Source: EX4484-217-1 sp964496035 (GTDB lineage: Archaea > Thermoproteota > Thermoprotei_A > EX4484-217-1). Taken from it: a stretch of DNA of 19,685 bases. Position numbers and translations under genes: made by a program. The stretch lies in the NCBI GenBank assembly GCA_964496035.1, contig CAZBXI010000027.1, forward strand, positions 1-19,685. Reading direction: 5' to 3'. Within the stretch, counting starts at the first letter, position 1. The number at the start of each line of letters is the position of its first letter. The notes under the pieces were generated by a model. The model saw nothing but the letters and a program-made list of their open reading frames with translations, ran no database searches and was not told the origin of the DNA. Positions 13,937 to 19,685 of the stretch are shown one piece after another.

Positions 13937-15607
13937 AAATACGTAATCGGTAATGTAAGGTGCTATAACGAAACTTAAACCAGCTATTAAGAGTATGAAA
14001 AATCCTCGTAAAGTATTTCTTAAAGTAAAATCCACTATTTTGCTTGTTAAAAGAGCAAACGTTAGTGAAGCTTCTATGATGGTTATTTTAAATTGTTCGA
14101 AGATCTCATTGAAGTTAAACGTTATTCCAAGTACAGAGCTGAACGCCGTACTTAATGTCTCCGACGTTGTGAGAGCCAATGTTAATTTCAACACTAATGC
14201 AAGGGAAAGTGTTAATAGAACAGGCGTTATGTAGGCTATTAGCTCATATAGTAGTAACGATTTCCTAGCCTCAGCTTTTATATTGTTTACTTCATTTATA
14301 AAGTGGGTTAGTTCTTCAAGTATTGCTGGAGATCCTCCTCCGGATTCTTCAATCTCATTCAGTATGAATACTACGTAATTGAAAAGCCATGAACATGTTT
14401 TAGGAATCTTGTTTAATCCTAACCCCATTCTCACATGTGATGACATATTTGCCAATATCTTATCAAAATGTTTGTTATAGCTTTTTGACCAAGCGATTCT
14501 TATTATTGCTTGTGCTGGTGTAAAACCCATTTTCCTATACTCCGTTAAATCTCTTAGAAATTTTGGTAAAGATTCTTCAATACTCTTAGCTATTTTTCTT
14601 TCCCTAGCATATGAAATACCGTTAATTAATGTTATTGAAAGGAAAAACACCAATACAGTCATTACTAAGCTTTTGAACATGATGTATGATAGGTAAGCGG
14701 TAAATATTGATGTAGAAAATGCTATTGCAAAGTACCTTAAATGCTCTTTTCTAAGTTCTAATATTTCAGGTAAAAGGGAATCTATTATGATAAGGGATGC
14801 TATAGCTGTTATGGGTATTATGAGGAAGTTAAGAGTAGTTACTATTAAGCCTACGTCTGTTGGGAGGATTATAGAACCGATGAGGATGAGTAGTGTTAGC
14901 ATTAAGAACATTGAAGCTATAGACTCTCCTAGGTCTGTACATCTATCAGCATATGTTTTCCATTTGAATCTAAGCTCTTTAAGCGTGTCTTTTGTTTTTT
15001 CTTCAAGATATTTAGCTACATCTCCTCCGCTTCTAATGAGTGATGTATATCCATATACTACATCTTGAAATTCCTTTAACGGACTATTTTTAGCAAGGTT
15101 ATCTAAGGCTGTTAGAGGGTCTTTGCCGAGAAATCTGATATCTCTTAAAAACACCATAGCTTCTTTTCTTAAATACTTAAATATACTTACTTTGGCAAGT
15201 CTAGCTAATGAAGTATATAATGATATTCCTGCATGCTGAAGCACACTCGCATAAAGTAGGAAGTAAGGTAGTTCTTTTTTAAGACCATCTTTTCTTTCTT
15301 TTACTAATATATGTAGTTGCAGAAAAGGCGAGAAAAACACTATGACAGCAGAACATGCTGAAGCTATTGAAGCGTAGAATAAGTAATTGCCTTCAATAAT
15401 AAATGCTAGTATTAGGAATACCGAAGAAAATGTTATCAAGGTTAAACAAGCAAGTAATCTCACTGTAATGAGCGATATAGGTGATTTATAGTATCCTGCT
15501 TTTAACATGAGCACTGAAATTTTATTAGACATATATCTAACTATGTTCTTTAGTAAGGGAGCATTTGCTACAGCGTTTATTAACGCTTTACCATTCTCCT
15601 TCATCAT
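13919..15607 (-). CDS. tadC: Type IV pilus/secretion platform membrane protein (TadC/GspF type)
   Basis: This 562-aa polytopic membrane protein forms the inner-membrane platform of an archaeal type IV pilus and couples to the ATPase encoded just upstream. It has two GspF-like helical domains. The first is near 95-200 (HAGISLYTSLARLA), followed by two or three transmembrane helices (about 215-280). The second is near 345-430, with YRKMGFTPAQAIIRIA and NEIEESGGGSPAILEELTHF, the family's Ser-Gly-Gly segment. Terminal hydrophobic helices follow at about 445-475 and 530-555. Its ATG shares one base with the TAA stop of the ATPase gene (TAATG), which indicates translational coupling. It is the last gene of the five-gene operon and overlaps lhr by 18 bp. 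Confidence 0.9.
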   Translation of the reverse strand: MMKENGKALINAVANAPLLKNIVRYMSNKISVLMLKAGYYKSPISLITVRLLACLTLITFSSVFLILAFIIEGNYLFYASIASACSAVIVFFSPFLQLHILVKERKDGLKKELPYFLLYASVLQHAGISLYTSLARLAKVSIFKYLRKEAMVFLRDIRFLGKDPLTALDNLAKNSPLKEFQDVVYGYTSLIRSGGDVAKYLEEKTKDTLKELRFKWKTYADRCTDLGESIASMFLMLTLLILIGSIILPTDVGLIVTTLNFLIIPITAIASLIIIDSLLPEILELRKEHLRYFAIAFSTSIFTAYLSYIMFKSLVMTVLVFFLSITLINGISYARERKIAKSIEESLPKFLRDLTEYRKMGFTPAQAIIRIAWSKSYNKHFDKILANMSSHVRMGLGLNKIPKTCSWLFNYVVFILNEIEESGGGSPAILEELTHFINEVNNIKAEARKSLLLYELIAYITPVLLTLSLALVLKLTLALTTSETLSTAFSSVLGITFNFNEIFEQFKITIIEASLTFALLTSKIVDFTLRNTLRGFFILLIAGLSFVIAPYITDYVFSLVAS

Positions 15608-17085
15608 TACTCGCCATATCTTTTCCTTGAATAGAATTCGAAGAGTCTTAAAGCGACATTATCGTAATCGAAAACGTCGTTTTTCACTAGATCTTCTAAA
15701 AACAGCTTTCTACACTTAAGTTCGGTTATCACAACTTCTTCAGATATTCCATAACGTTTAGCAAGAATTTTTAATCTAAAACTCCTTCTAAATACCTCGT
15801 ATGGATCGTCGGGTTCATGTCTATCTTCCTGAGGATTCCAAGAGAATATTTTTACAGGTTCTACGTTTCCGCCCTTCACCTTAAGTTCATATATGTTTGT
15901 TAACCTTCTTATTATCCTGCGTGTTCTTACATCCCTTAGCCTCTTCATTACTGCTACACACCATATTAGCGATAAGAATGAATGTTTAACGTTAAGCGGT
16001 GGAGACATTAACCTAACTATCATTGAGTCTACTGTGTCTGCATGTAACGTTGTAAGCCCTCCATGTCCGCTTGCTGATGCCTGTACGAGAACTTGTACTT
16101 CTTCTCCTCTAACTTCGCCAACAATTATGTACTCTGCTCTTCTTCTCCAAGCAAACTTGACTAACGTGTGAAGGTCTATGTTCATCCACTTTTCCGCGGG
16201 ATTATATGATCTTCTAGTGTAAAGCGGATCCCAGTGTTCATGTGGTAAACGCAGTTCTGGAGTATCTTCGACAGTTATTACTCTTGAATCAGGCGGTATA
16301 AGAGTAGTTAATGATTGGAGCAAAGTTGTTTTACCAGAGGCCATAGCGCCTATAATGAAAACTAAGCCTTGTGCTTCAACTATGAGCCATAAATACGCTG
16401 CTTCAAGTGGGCTAAGGGTGTTTAAGGCTAACAAATGGGTTATGGTTAGTGGTTGTTCAGGGAACTTCCTTATTACAAAGCTTGAACCTCTTCCACTAAC
16501 TTCTTTAGAAAGTGTTAATGCTGCCCTATGTCCTTCTGGAAGCCTAGTTTCCAATATGGGATAGGCTGTTGAAATGTGTTTACCACTCCTAAGTGCAAGC
16601 TTTTGAACATAGGATCTTAGTTCCTCTTCACTATTAAAATAGATGTTTGTGTCCAGCCATGAGTATTCAGAAACATCTCTATGAACTACAGCAACAGGTA
16701 TTCCAGGTCCTTCAACAGCTAGCTCTTCAACTCTTGGATCTTTCATCGGTACATCTATTTTCCCGTATCCTATTAAGTCCCTTAGAATGTAGTAGTGAAG
16801 TACATTATAGTACTTCTCATACTTATCTTTAACACCTAGTTCCTCAGCTACCTCCTCTAAGACCCCCTCAATATATCCTATGGGGTCTTTTTCCGTGTAA
16901 AGAGGTTTTAGACTTCTATAGAGGTAGTCTATTAGAACATTATATGTTTCTAGAGCTTCACCTTCAAGTTTAGGTTCCTGGACAATGTAATAGCCTTTAC
17001 CTTTATATTCCAGTATAGTGACTAGAGCTTCTCCCACATTATACTCGAGAATCTTATTAGAATTCTTAGTTAATGGTACTTGCAT
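15607..17085 (-). CDS. tadA: Type IV pilus assembly/secretion ATPase (TadA/GspE family)
   Basis: This 492-aa cytoplasmic hexameric ATPase powers pilus assembly. Walker A is GAMASGKT (246-253), the Asp box is TVEDTPEL (271-278), Walker B is YIIVGEVRG (319-327) and the His box is GHGGLTTLHAD (340-350). The N-terminal domain (1-150) contains YYILRDLIGYGKIDVPMKDPRVEELAVEGPG, typical of archaeal PilB/TadA-like ATPases. The Arg cluster FAWRRRAEYI precedes Walker B as in the family. ATG 17085 follows the stop of the large pilin-like gene by 2 bp. Adhesion pilus, DNA exchange or secretion use cannot be separated by sequence. I see no archaellum genes (FlaG/F/H) here, so an archaellum is unlikely. Confidence 0.95.
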   Translation of the reverse strand: MQVPLTKNSNKILEYNVGEALVTILEYKGKGYYIVQEPKLEGEALETYNVLIDYLYRSLKPLYTEKDPIGYIEGVLEEVAEELGVKDKYEKYYNVLHYYILRDLIGYGKIDVPMKDPRVEELAVEGPGIPVAVVHRDVSEYSWLDTNIYFNSEEELRSYVQKLALRSGKHISTAYPILETRLPEGHRAALTLSKEVSGRGSSFVIRKFPEQPLTITHLLALNTLSPLEAAYLWLIVEAQGLVFIIGAMASGKTTLLQSLTTLIPPDSRVITVEDTPELRLPHEHWDPLYTRRSYNPAEKWMNIDLHTLVKFAWRRRAEYIIVGEVRGEEVQVLVQASASGHGGLTTLHADTVDSMIVRLMSPPLNVKHSFLSLIWCVAVMKRLRDVRTRRIIRRLTNIYELKVKGGNVEPVKIFSWNPQEDRHEPDDPYEVFRRSFRLKILAKRYGISEEVVITELKCRKLFLEDLVKNDVFDYDNVALRLFEFYSRKRYGE

Positions 17086-17087
17086 TC

Positions 17088-18299
17088 CTAGTACCCCACG
17101 GTAATTTCATTTACTTGAACTGCTACTGCAAAAAGAGCTCTACGGCTAACCGAGGTAATAGAGTTGGTGTGGAATTCGTTATAGATTATTATGGCTAAAT
17201 ACTTCGTAGTAGTCTTTAATGGAAATTCCATTTTAACGAAATAGTTTTCTACACCTGTTTTAGTGTCTGAACGCCATCCACCTATCTTTATTCTTAAAAC
17301 CTTAGTAACATATATTGTCTGAAGTTCTTTATTTTGAACTGGCAAATTATAATCATTTAGCGGTGAAGTATTGGTTATACTAATACATTCCAAACTATTT
17401 TCGGTTATTAGGCCTAAATATATTTCATGAGTTACGTAGTCTGCAGCTGTTTTCGCCTTTACGTAGTATGCTACAGTTATGTTAGCTGTTATTTCTTCAA
17501 CATTTTCGCTATTAGGTAGCTCTATTAAATAAACATACCAGTGTTTCTGGTTTTTGCCTAAATTAGCTCCCTCATATACACGCTCCTTAAGTGAGAAACT
17601 GTTTTCATTCATTGTTAAGTTATCCCAGTACGATGTGATAGCCGGAAAGTACCATGTCACGTAGTATTCTAGGTCGTCTTTGTTCACAAAGACTATTGTC
17701 TCGTTCACAGAATTCCTATACCATAGTTTAGTATTTGCTATATCCCCTTCCCACAAATTTATAGGTAAAGTATCAACATCATTTACTAATGAGCTTATCG
17801 TGTAAGGTGGAACAAGAGAATTACCTGAGCTAGTGCTGTTAAACTCTGTAAGTAGCGAAGTCTCGCTAGTTTGCTGCGGATCAATCACGTAAAACACGTT
17901 ACCATAGCTAGTGAGTATTAAAACCTTGGAATAATTACCTATATAGGTTAGTTCTGGTGTCTCCATTATAGCTTTTTCGCCTGGTTCAAGCTGTAACTTA
18001 AGTTCCCTTATTTTTACGGTATTATTTATTGATCTTAAGTAGAGTGCATCAGCAAAAGATCTTACATTACCTGTATTGGTTAGTTCCAAATACGCAGTAT
18101 TGTTAACATGGTATATTCTGGCGCTTAGCTTTTCTTTCGATCTCAAGGTTTCTAATTCTATTACTTTCCTACCTACATCTAGGAACCTACCTTGAGCAGA
18201 TGCTATAGGTATGAAGAACATAAGTATTGAGAGTAAAAGTACTAGGAACAATATGGATGCAATTAAATTACTAACTCCTATTTTCAACCTTAATTTCAT
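17088..18299 (-). CDS. Large pilin-like protein with class III signal peptide
   Basis: This protein of about 403 aa has a short basic leader, MKLRLKIG, followed by the hydrophobic stretch VSNLIASILFLVLLLSILMFF. That is the layout of archaeal class III signal peptides, with cleavage expected after the Gly. The remaining 350 or so residues are rich in Asn, Thr, Tyr and Val and look like an extracellular beta-rich domain of no family I recognise. Possible N-glycosylation sequons (such as NNT, NYS, NST) are frequent. I chose ATG 18299 over ATG 18311 because GGTGA lies 5 bases before it and the shorter leader fits prepilins. The gene overlaps the upstream pilin gene by about 29 bp. It may be a minor pilin or adhesin. 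Confidence 0.8.
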   Translation of the reverse strand: MKLRLKIGVSNLIASILFLVLLLSILMFFIPIASAQGRFLDVGRKVIELETLRSKEKLSARIYHVNNTAYLELTNTGNVRSFADALYLRSINNTVKIRELKLQLEPGEKAIMETPELTYIGNYSKVLILTSYGNVFYVIDPQQTSETSLLTEFNSTSSGNSLVPPYTISSLVNDVDTLPINLWEGDIANTKLWYRNSVNETIVFVNKDDLEYYVTWYFPAITSYWDNLTMNENSFSLKERVYEGANLGKNQKHWYVYLIELPNSENVEEITANITVAYYVKAKTAADYVTHEIYLGLITENSLECISITNTSPLNDYNLPVQNKELQTIYVTKVLRIKIGGWRSDTKTGVENYFVKMEFPLKTTTKYLAIIIYNEFHTNSITSVSRRALFAVAVQVNEITVGY

Positions 18300-18738
18300 A
18301 TAAATCACCATTGTCTGTTATTATAATTATACGTGAATTTGGAACTGCAAAAACTACTATGTCATATAATCCTTTCTTAACGACATCAACCGTATTTCCT
18401 GATGGTGCATGTTTAATTATGAAGTTTGAAGTACTATTGTCAACAATAACTTTAGCTATTTTAAATTCCCTAAGTCCATAATTATATATGAGCAAATGGG
18501 TTTTACTTTCATTAGTAAATATGTCTACCACTGTAAATAGGGTAGATATTCTCCTAGCTCTAATATCATAAGCTTCCACAATGGAACCCGCTCTTAACTC
18601 TGTAAGATAATGTATTTTATGCGAGGCTATGATGTACGTAGCTAAAACTATAGATATTAAAATTAAAGCTGCTACAACATTCGATAATGCTTTAGTAAAA
18701 GTAAAAAAATTAAGTTTAAGGTTTGTATTGCAAATCAT
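18271..18738 (-). CDS. Pilin-like protein with class III signal peptide
   Basis: This 155-aa protein has the leader MICNTNLKLNFFTFTKA and then the hydrophobic helix LSNVVAALILISIVLATYIIA. Cleavage by a PibD-like prepilin peptidase is expected between A17 and L18 (TKA-LS). The rest is a small beta-rich domain with several potential N-glycosylation sites. GAGGTGA, at the end of the preceding pilin gene, serves as ribosome binding site for ATG 18738. It is the second gene of the pilus operon and overlaps the next gene. No closer family is recognisable. Confidence 0.82.
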   Translation of the reverse strand: MICNTNLKLNFFTFTKALSNVVAALILISIVLATYIIASHKIHYLTELRAGSIVEAYDIRARRISTLFTVVDIFTNESKTHLLIYNYGLREFKIAKVIVDNSTSNFIIKHAPSGNTVDVVKKGLYDIVVFAVPNSRIIIITDNGDLYEIKVENRS

Positions 18739-18744
18739 GTATTA

Positions 18745-19170
18745 TTACTCACCTCTAATTATTTCCTGGAATACTTTCATAGTACCATCAGGTAGCTCTG
18801 CCTTGATAATTACCGGGTATTCTTTACCTACTTCAAATGTTGTAGTTGTTATGATCTTATTGTAAGTAAATGTATCTCCAGGCCTTACCTTAATAGGTGA
18901 TGCAAGCTGCTCCGTATAATTTCCTACACTTATTTCCTTAACAGTTAACTTAGTATTACCAATATTTTTAGCTGAAATATAGAACGCTGCTGAACCATCA
19001 CTAAGTATCTTTAACTGCTTATCTACCACCTGCATTCCTACGATGTTTGATGAGGATGACATCACGGTGCTCATGAATCTATAGACTATCAAGATGCCTG
19101 CTATAGATATCGATACAAGCAGTAGTGTTGCTATTATCGGTGAAATAGCCTTTCTTATTTTTCTCTTCAA
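18745..19170 (-). CDS. Archaeal type IV pilin
   Basis: This 141-aa pilin has the classic archaeal N-terminus: basic leader (L/M)KRKIRKA, then ISPIIATLLLVSISIAGILIVYRF, with cleavage expected after the Ala at -1. The mature domain is small, with VGKEYPVIIKAELPDGT near the end, probably a beta fold. I chose TTG 19170, although an in-frame ATG at 19233 exists. GGGTGAAAGG lies directly before the TTG, the resulting 8-residue leader is normal, and a TATA box (19195-19204) lies inside the longer reading, 25-30 bp upstream. It is the first gene of the operon and probably the major pilin. Confidence 0.87.
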   Translation of the reverse strand: MKRKIRKAISPIIATLLLVSISIAGILIVYRFMSTVMSSSSNIVGMQVVDKQLKILSDGSAAFYISAKNIGNTKLTVKEISVGNYTEQLASPIKVRPGDTFTYNKIITTTTFEVGKEYPVIIKAELPDGTMKVFQEIIRGE

Positions 19171-19194
19171 CCTTTCACCCGTAAAAAGAGGGTT

Positions 19195-19204
19195 ATTTAT
19201 AAAG
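19195..19204 (-). promoter_or_regulatory. TATA box of the pilus operon
   Basis: On the minus strand the sequence reads ctttataaat. Its centre is about 25 bp upstream of 19175, placing the mRNA start just before the pilin TTG at 19170. This helps decide the pilin start codon and is the only good promoter I see for the five genes down to 13919. Confidence 0.6.
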
Positions 19205-19274
19205 TAGAGTAGGCCGAAAGTATCGGTAAACATATTTTTGTCTTCAACAAATCTACTATACTTGGTGTTAAACG

Positions 19275-19514
19275 GTGTCTGAAGAGAAAATTATAGCTTA
19301 TGTTCTTCTTAACATCGCTCTAGGGAAAGAACATGAGGTTAAAGAGAAAGCTAGTAAGTTAGACCACGTAACAGAGGTTAAGATAGTCTATGGGGAGTTC
19401 GATATTGTTGTTAGAATTGAAGCTCCCACATTTAAGGCTTTAGATAGAACTGTAAGCTCTTTAAGAAGTATGGATGGTGTTTTAAAGACAATAACACTTA
19501 TAGCTTCAAGCTAG
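19275..19514 (+). CDS. Stand-alone Lrp/AsnC ligand-binding (RAM) domain protein
   Basis: This 79-aa protein matches the C-terminal domain of Lrp/AsnC regulators, a beta-alpha-beta-beta-alpha-beta fold. Diagnostic parts are AYVLLNIALGKEHEVKEKASKLDHVTEVKIVYGEFDIVVRIEAPTFKALDRTVSSLRSMDGVLKTITLI. There is no DNA-binding helix-turn-helix. Such single-domain proteins form dimers or higher oligomers and may bind amino acids or modulate full-length Lrp-type regulators. The start is GTG 19275; no clear ribosome binding site is visible. It diverges from the pilus operon, and its stop codon abuts the 3' end of the C/D box RNA on the other strand. Confidence 0.88.
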   Translation: MSEEKIIAYVLLNIALGKEHEVKEKASKLDHVTEVKIVYGEFDIVVRIEAPTFKALDRTVSSLRSMDGVLKTITLIASS

Positions 19515-19515
19515 A

Positions 19516-19577
19516 AGACCTCAGGTCGCTCCACCTTTCTTCATGAAGTCCGAACGTCCCTGTGTCCTCATCGGTCA
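19516..19577 (-). ncRNA. C/D box sRNA (dual 2'-O-methylation guide, 16S rRNA targets)
   Basis: On the minus strand all elements occur in order. Terminal stem GACC (19576-19573); C box ATGAGGA (19571-19565, one mismatch to RTGATGA); 12-nt guide CACAGGGACGTT; D' box CGGA (19552-19549); 4-nt spacer; C' box ATGAAGA (19544-19538); 13-nt guide AAGGTGGAGCGAC; D box CTGA (19524-19521); closing strand GGTC (19520-19517). Box spacing is textbook archaeal. The complement of the D guide, GTCGCTCCACC, is the archaeal 16S sequence just after ACACACCGCCC. The complement of the D' guide, AACGTCCCTG, matches the 16S stretch shortly before it. By the fifth-nucleotide rule the targets align near E. coli C1409 and U1380 (from memory of the 16S consensus). 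A TATA box lies 25 bp upstream. Confidence 0.88.
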
Positions 19578-19599
19578 TTATTATGTTTGTTTTTCTCCC

Positions 19600-19609
19600 T
19601 TAAAAATAA
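19600..19609. promoter_or_regulatory. TATA element shared by the C/D sRNA and the thrB-like gene
   Basis: The element ttaaaaataa reads ttatttttaa on the minus strand. Its centre is 25-26 bp from the predicted 5' end of the C/D RNA (about 19578) on the minus strand. It is the same distance from about 19630 on the plus strand, just before GTG 19633. Confidence 0.5.
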
Positions 19610-19632
19610 CTCTTCCATAAGAGGAAGATACC

Positions 19633-19685
19633 GTGTCAACATGTAAAGCCGTGAAAGTTCGTGCATATGCTTCTGTTGCTAACCT
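19633..19685 (+). CDS. thrB: Probable homoserine kinase, N-terminal fragment cut by the window end
   Basis: Only 17 complete codons are present, reading VSTCKAVKVRAYASVAN and continuing. The segment VKVRAYASVANL is how GHMP-type homoserine kinases begin, ahead of their GPGFD motif, which would lie beyond the window. The enzyme phosphorylates homoserine in threonine biosynthesis. GAGGAAG (19621-19627) lies 5 bases before GTG 19633; GTG 19651 is an alternative start. The identification rests on a short match and is tentative. Another GHMP kinase is possible. Confidence 0.62.
   Translation, partial: MSTCKAVKVRAYASVAN

Noticed and set aside
14787..15068. Plus-strand reading frame inside the platform protein gene
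   Set aside because: Antisense to a well-supported membrane protein gene; no promoter or ribosome binding site.
15893..16171. Plus-strand reading frame inside the pilus ATPase gene
   Set aside because: Antisense shadow of conserved Walker B and His-box codons; no own start signals.
19171..19233. N-terminal extension of the first pilin from ATG 19233
   Set aside because: The operon TATA box lies inside this stretch, and a 29-residue leader would be long for a class III signal peptide. The TTG at 19170 has a good ribosome binding site.
19611..19628. Hairpin tcttcc-ataaga-ggaaga as a terminator
   Set aside because: No T run follows, and it sits in front of the thrB-like start over its ribosome binding site. 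Any role would be in the leader, and the predicted transcript starts inside or after it.
1..19685. CRISPR arrays, insertion sequences or prophage genes
   Set aside because: No regularly spaced repeats, transposase or terminal inverted repeats seen. The only mobile elements recognised are the two inteins.

Overview
The window looks like chromosomal DNA of a hyperthermophilic crenarchaeon (Thermoproteota). Evidence includes TATA-box promoters with start codons at or just after the predicted transcription start, many GTG/TTG starts, a TATA-binding protein gene, an archaeal Lhr helicase, family 4 uracil-DNA glycosylase, class III (archaeal type IV) pilins and a C/D box guide RNA aimed at archaeal 16S rRNA. 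AT-rich composition, inteins and what looks like a split tRNA would suit Desulfurococcales, but the genus is a guess.

Layout. 1-198: promoter, GC-rich leader and 3' half of a tRNA (probably Lys) with no 5' half in the window; I read it as one piece of a split tRNA. 215-3714 (+): metallophosphoesterase, tbp, and dCTP deaminase interrupted by a 505-aa intein. 3700-4811: Ogt (-) diverging from family 4 UDG (+), followed by a SpoIIM-type membrane protein (4808-6373, +). 6345-8269 (-): M24 aminopeptidase/prolidase then an inositol-monophosphatase-family enzyme. 8337-9206: a small membrane protein (+) converging on a HAD phosphatase (-). 9303-13936 (+): a 128-aa unknown and the Lhr helicase, which carries a second intein (533 aa) in helicase motif V. 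13919-19170 (-): a five-gene type IV pilus operon (three pilin-like proteins, ATPase, platform protein). 19275-19685: stand-alone Lrp/AsnC ligand-binding domain (+), C/D box sRNA (-), and the first 53 bases of a probable homoserine kinase gene (+).

How it works together. Much of 215-13936 concerns genome maintenance: dCTP deaminase and UDG both bear on uracil in DNA, Ogt repairs alkyl damage, and Lhr and the metallophosphoesterase are DNA-processing types. The pilus operon is a self-contained surface-structure module lacking only a prepilin peptidase.

Most notable: the split-tRNA half, the dual-guide C/D RNA whose two guides match nearby sites in the 3' part of 16S rRNA, two inteins inside catalytic motifs that share a related helix-turn-helix-like segment, and three TATA-like boxes spaced exactly 10 bp in front of tbp.
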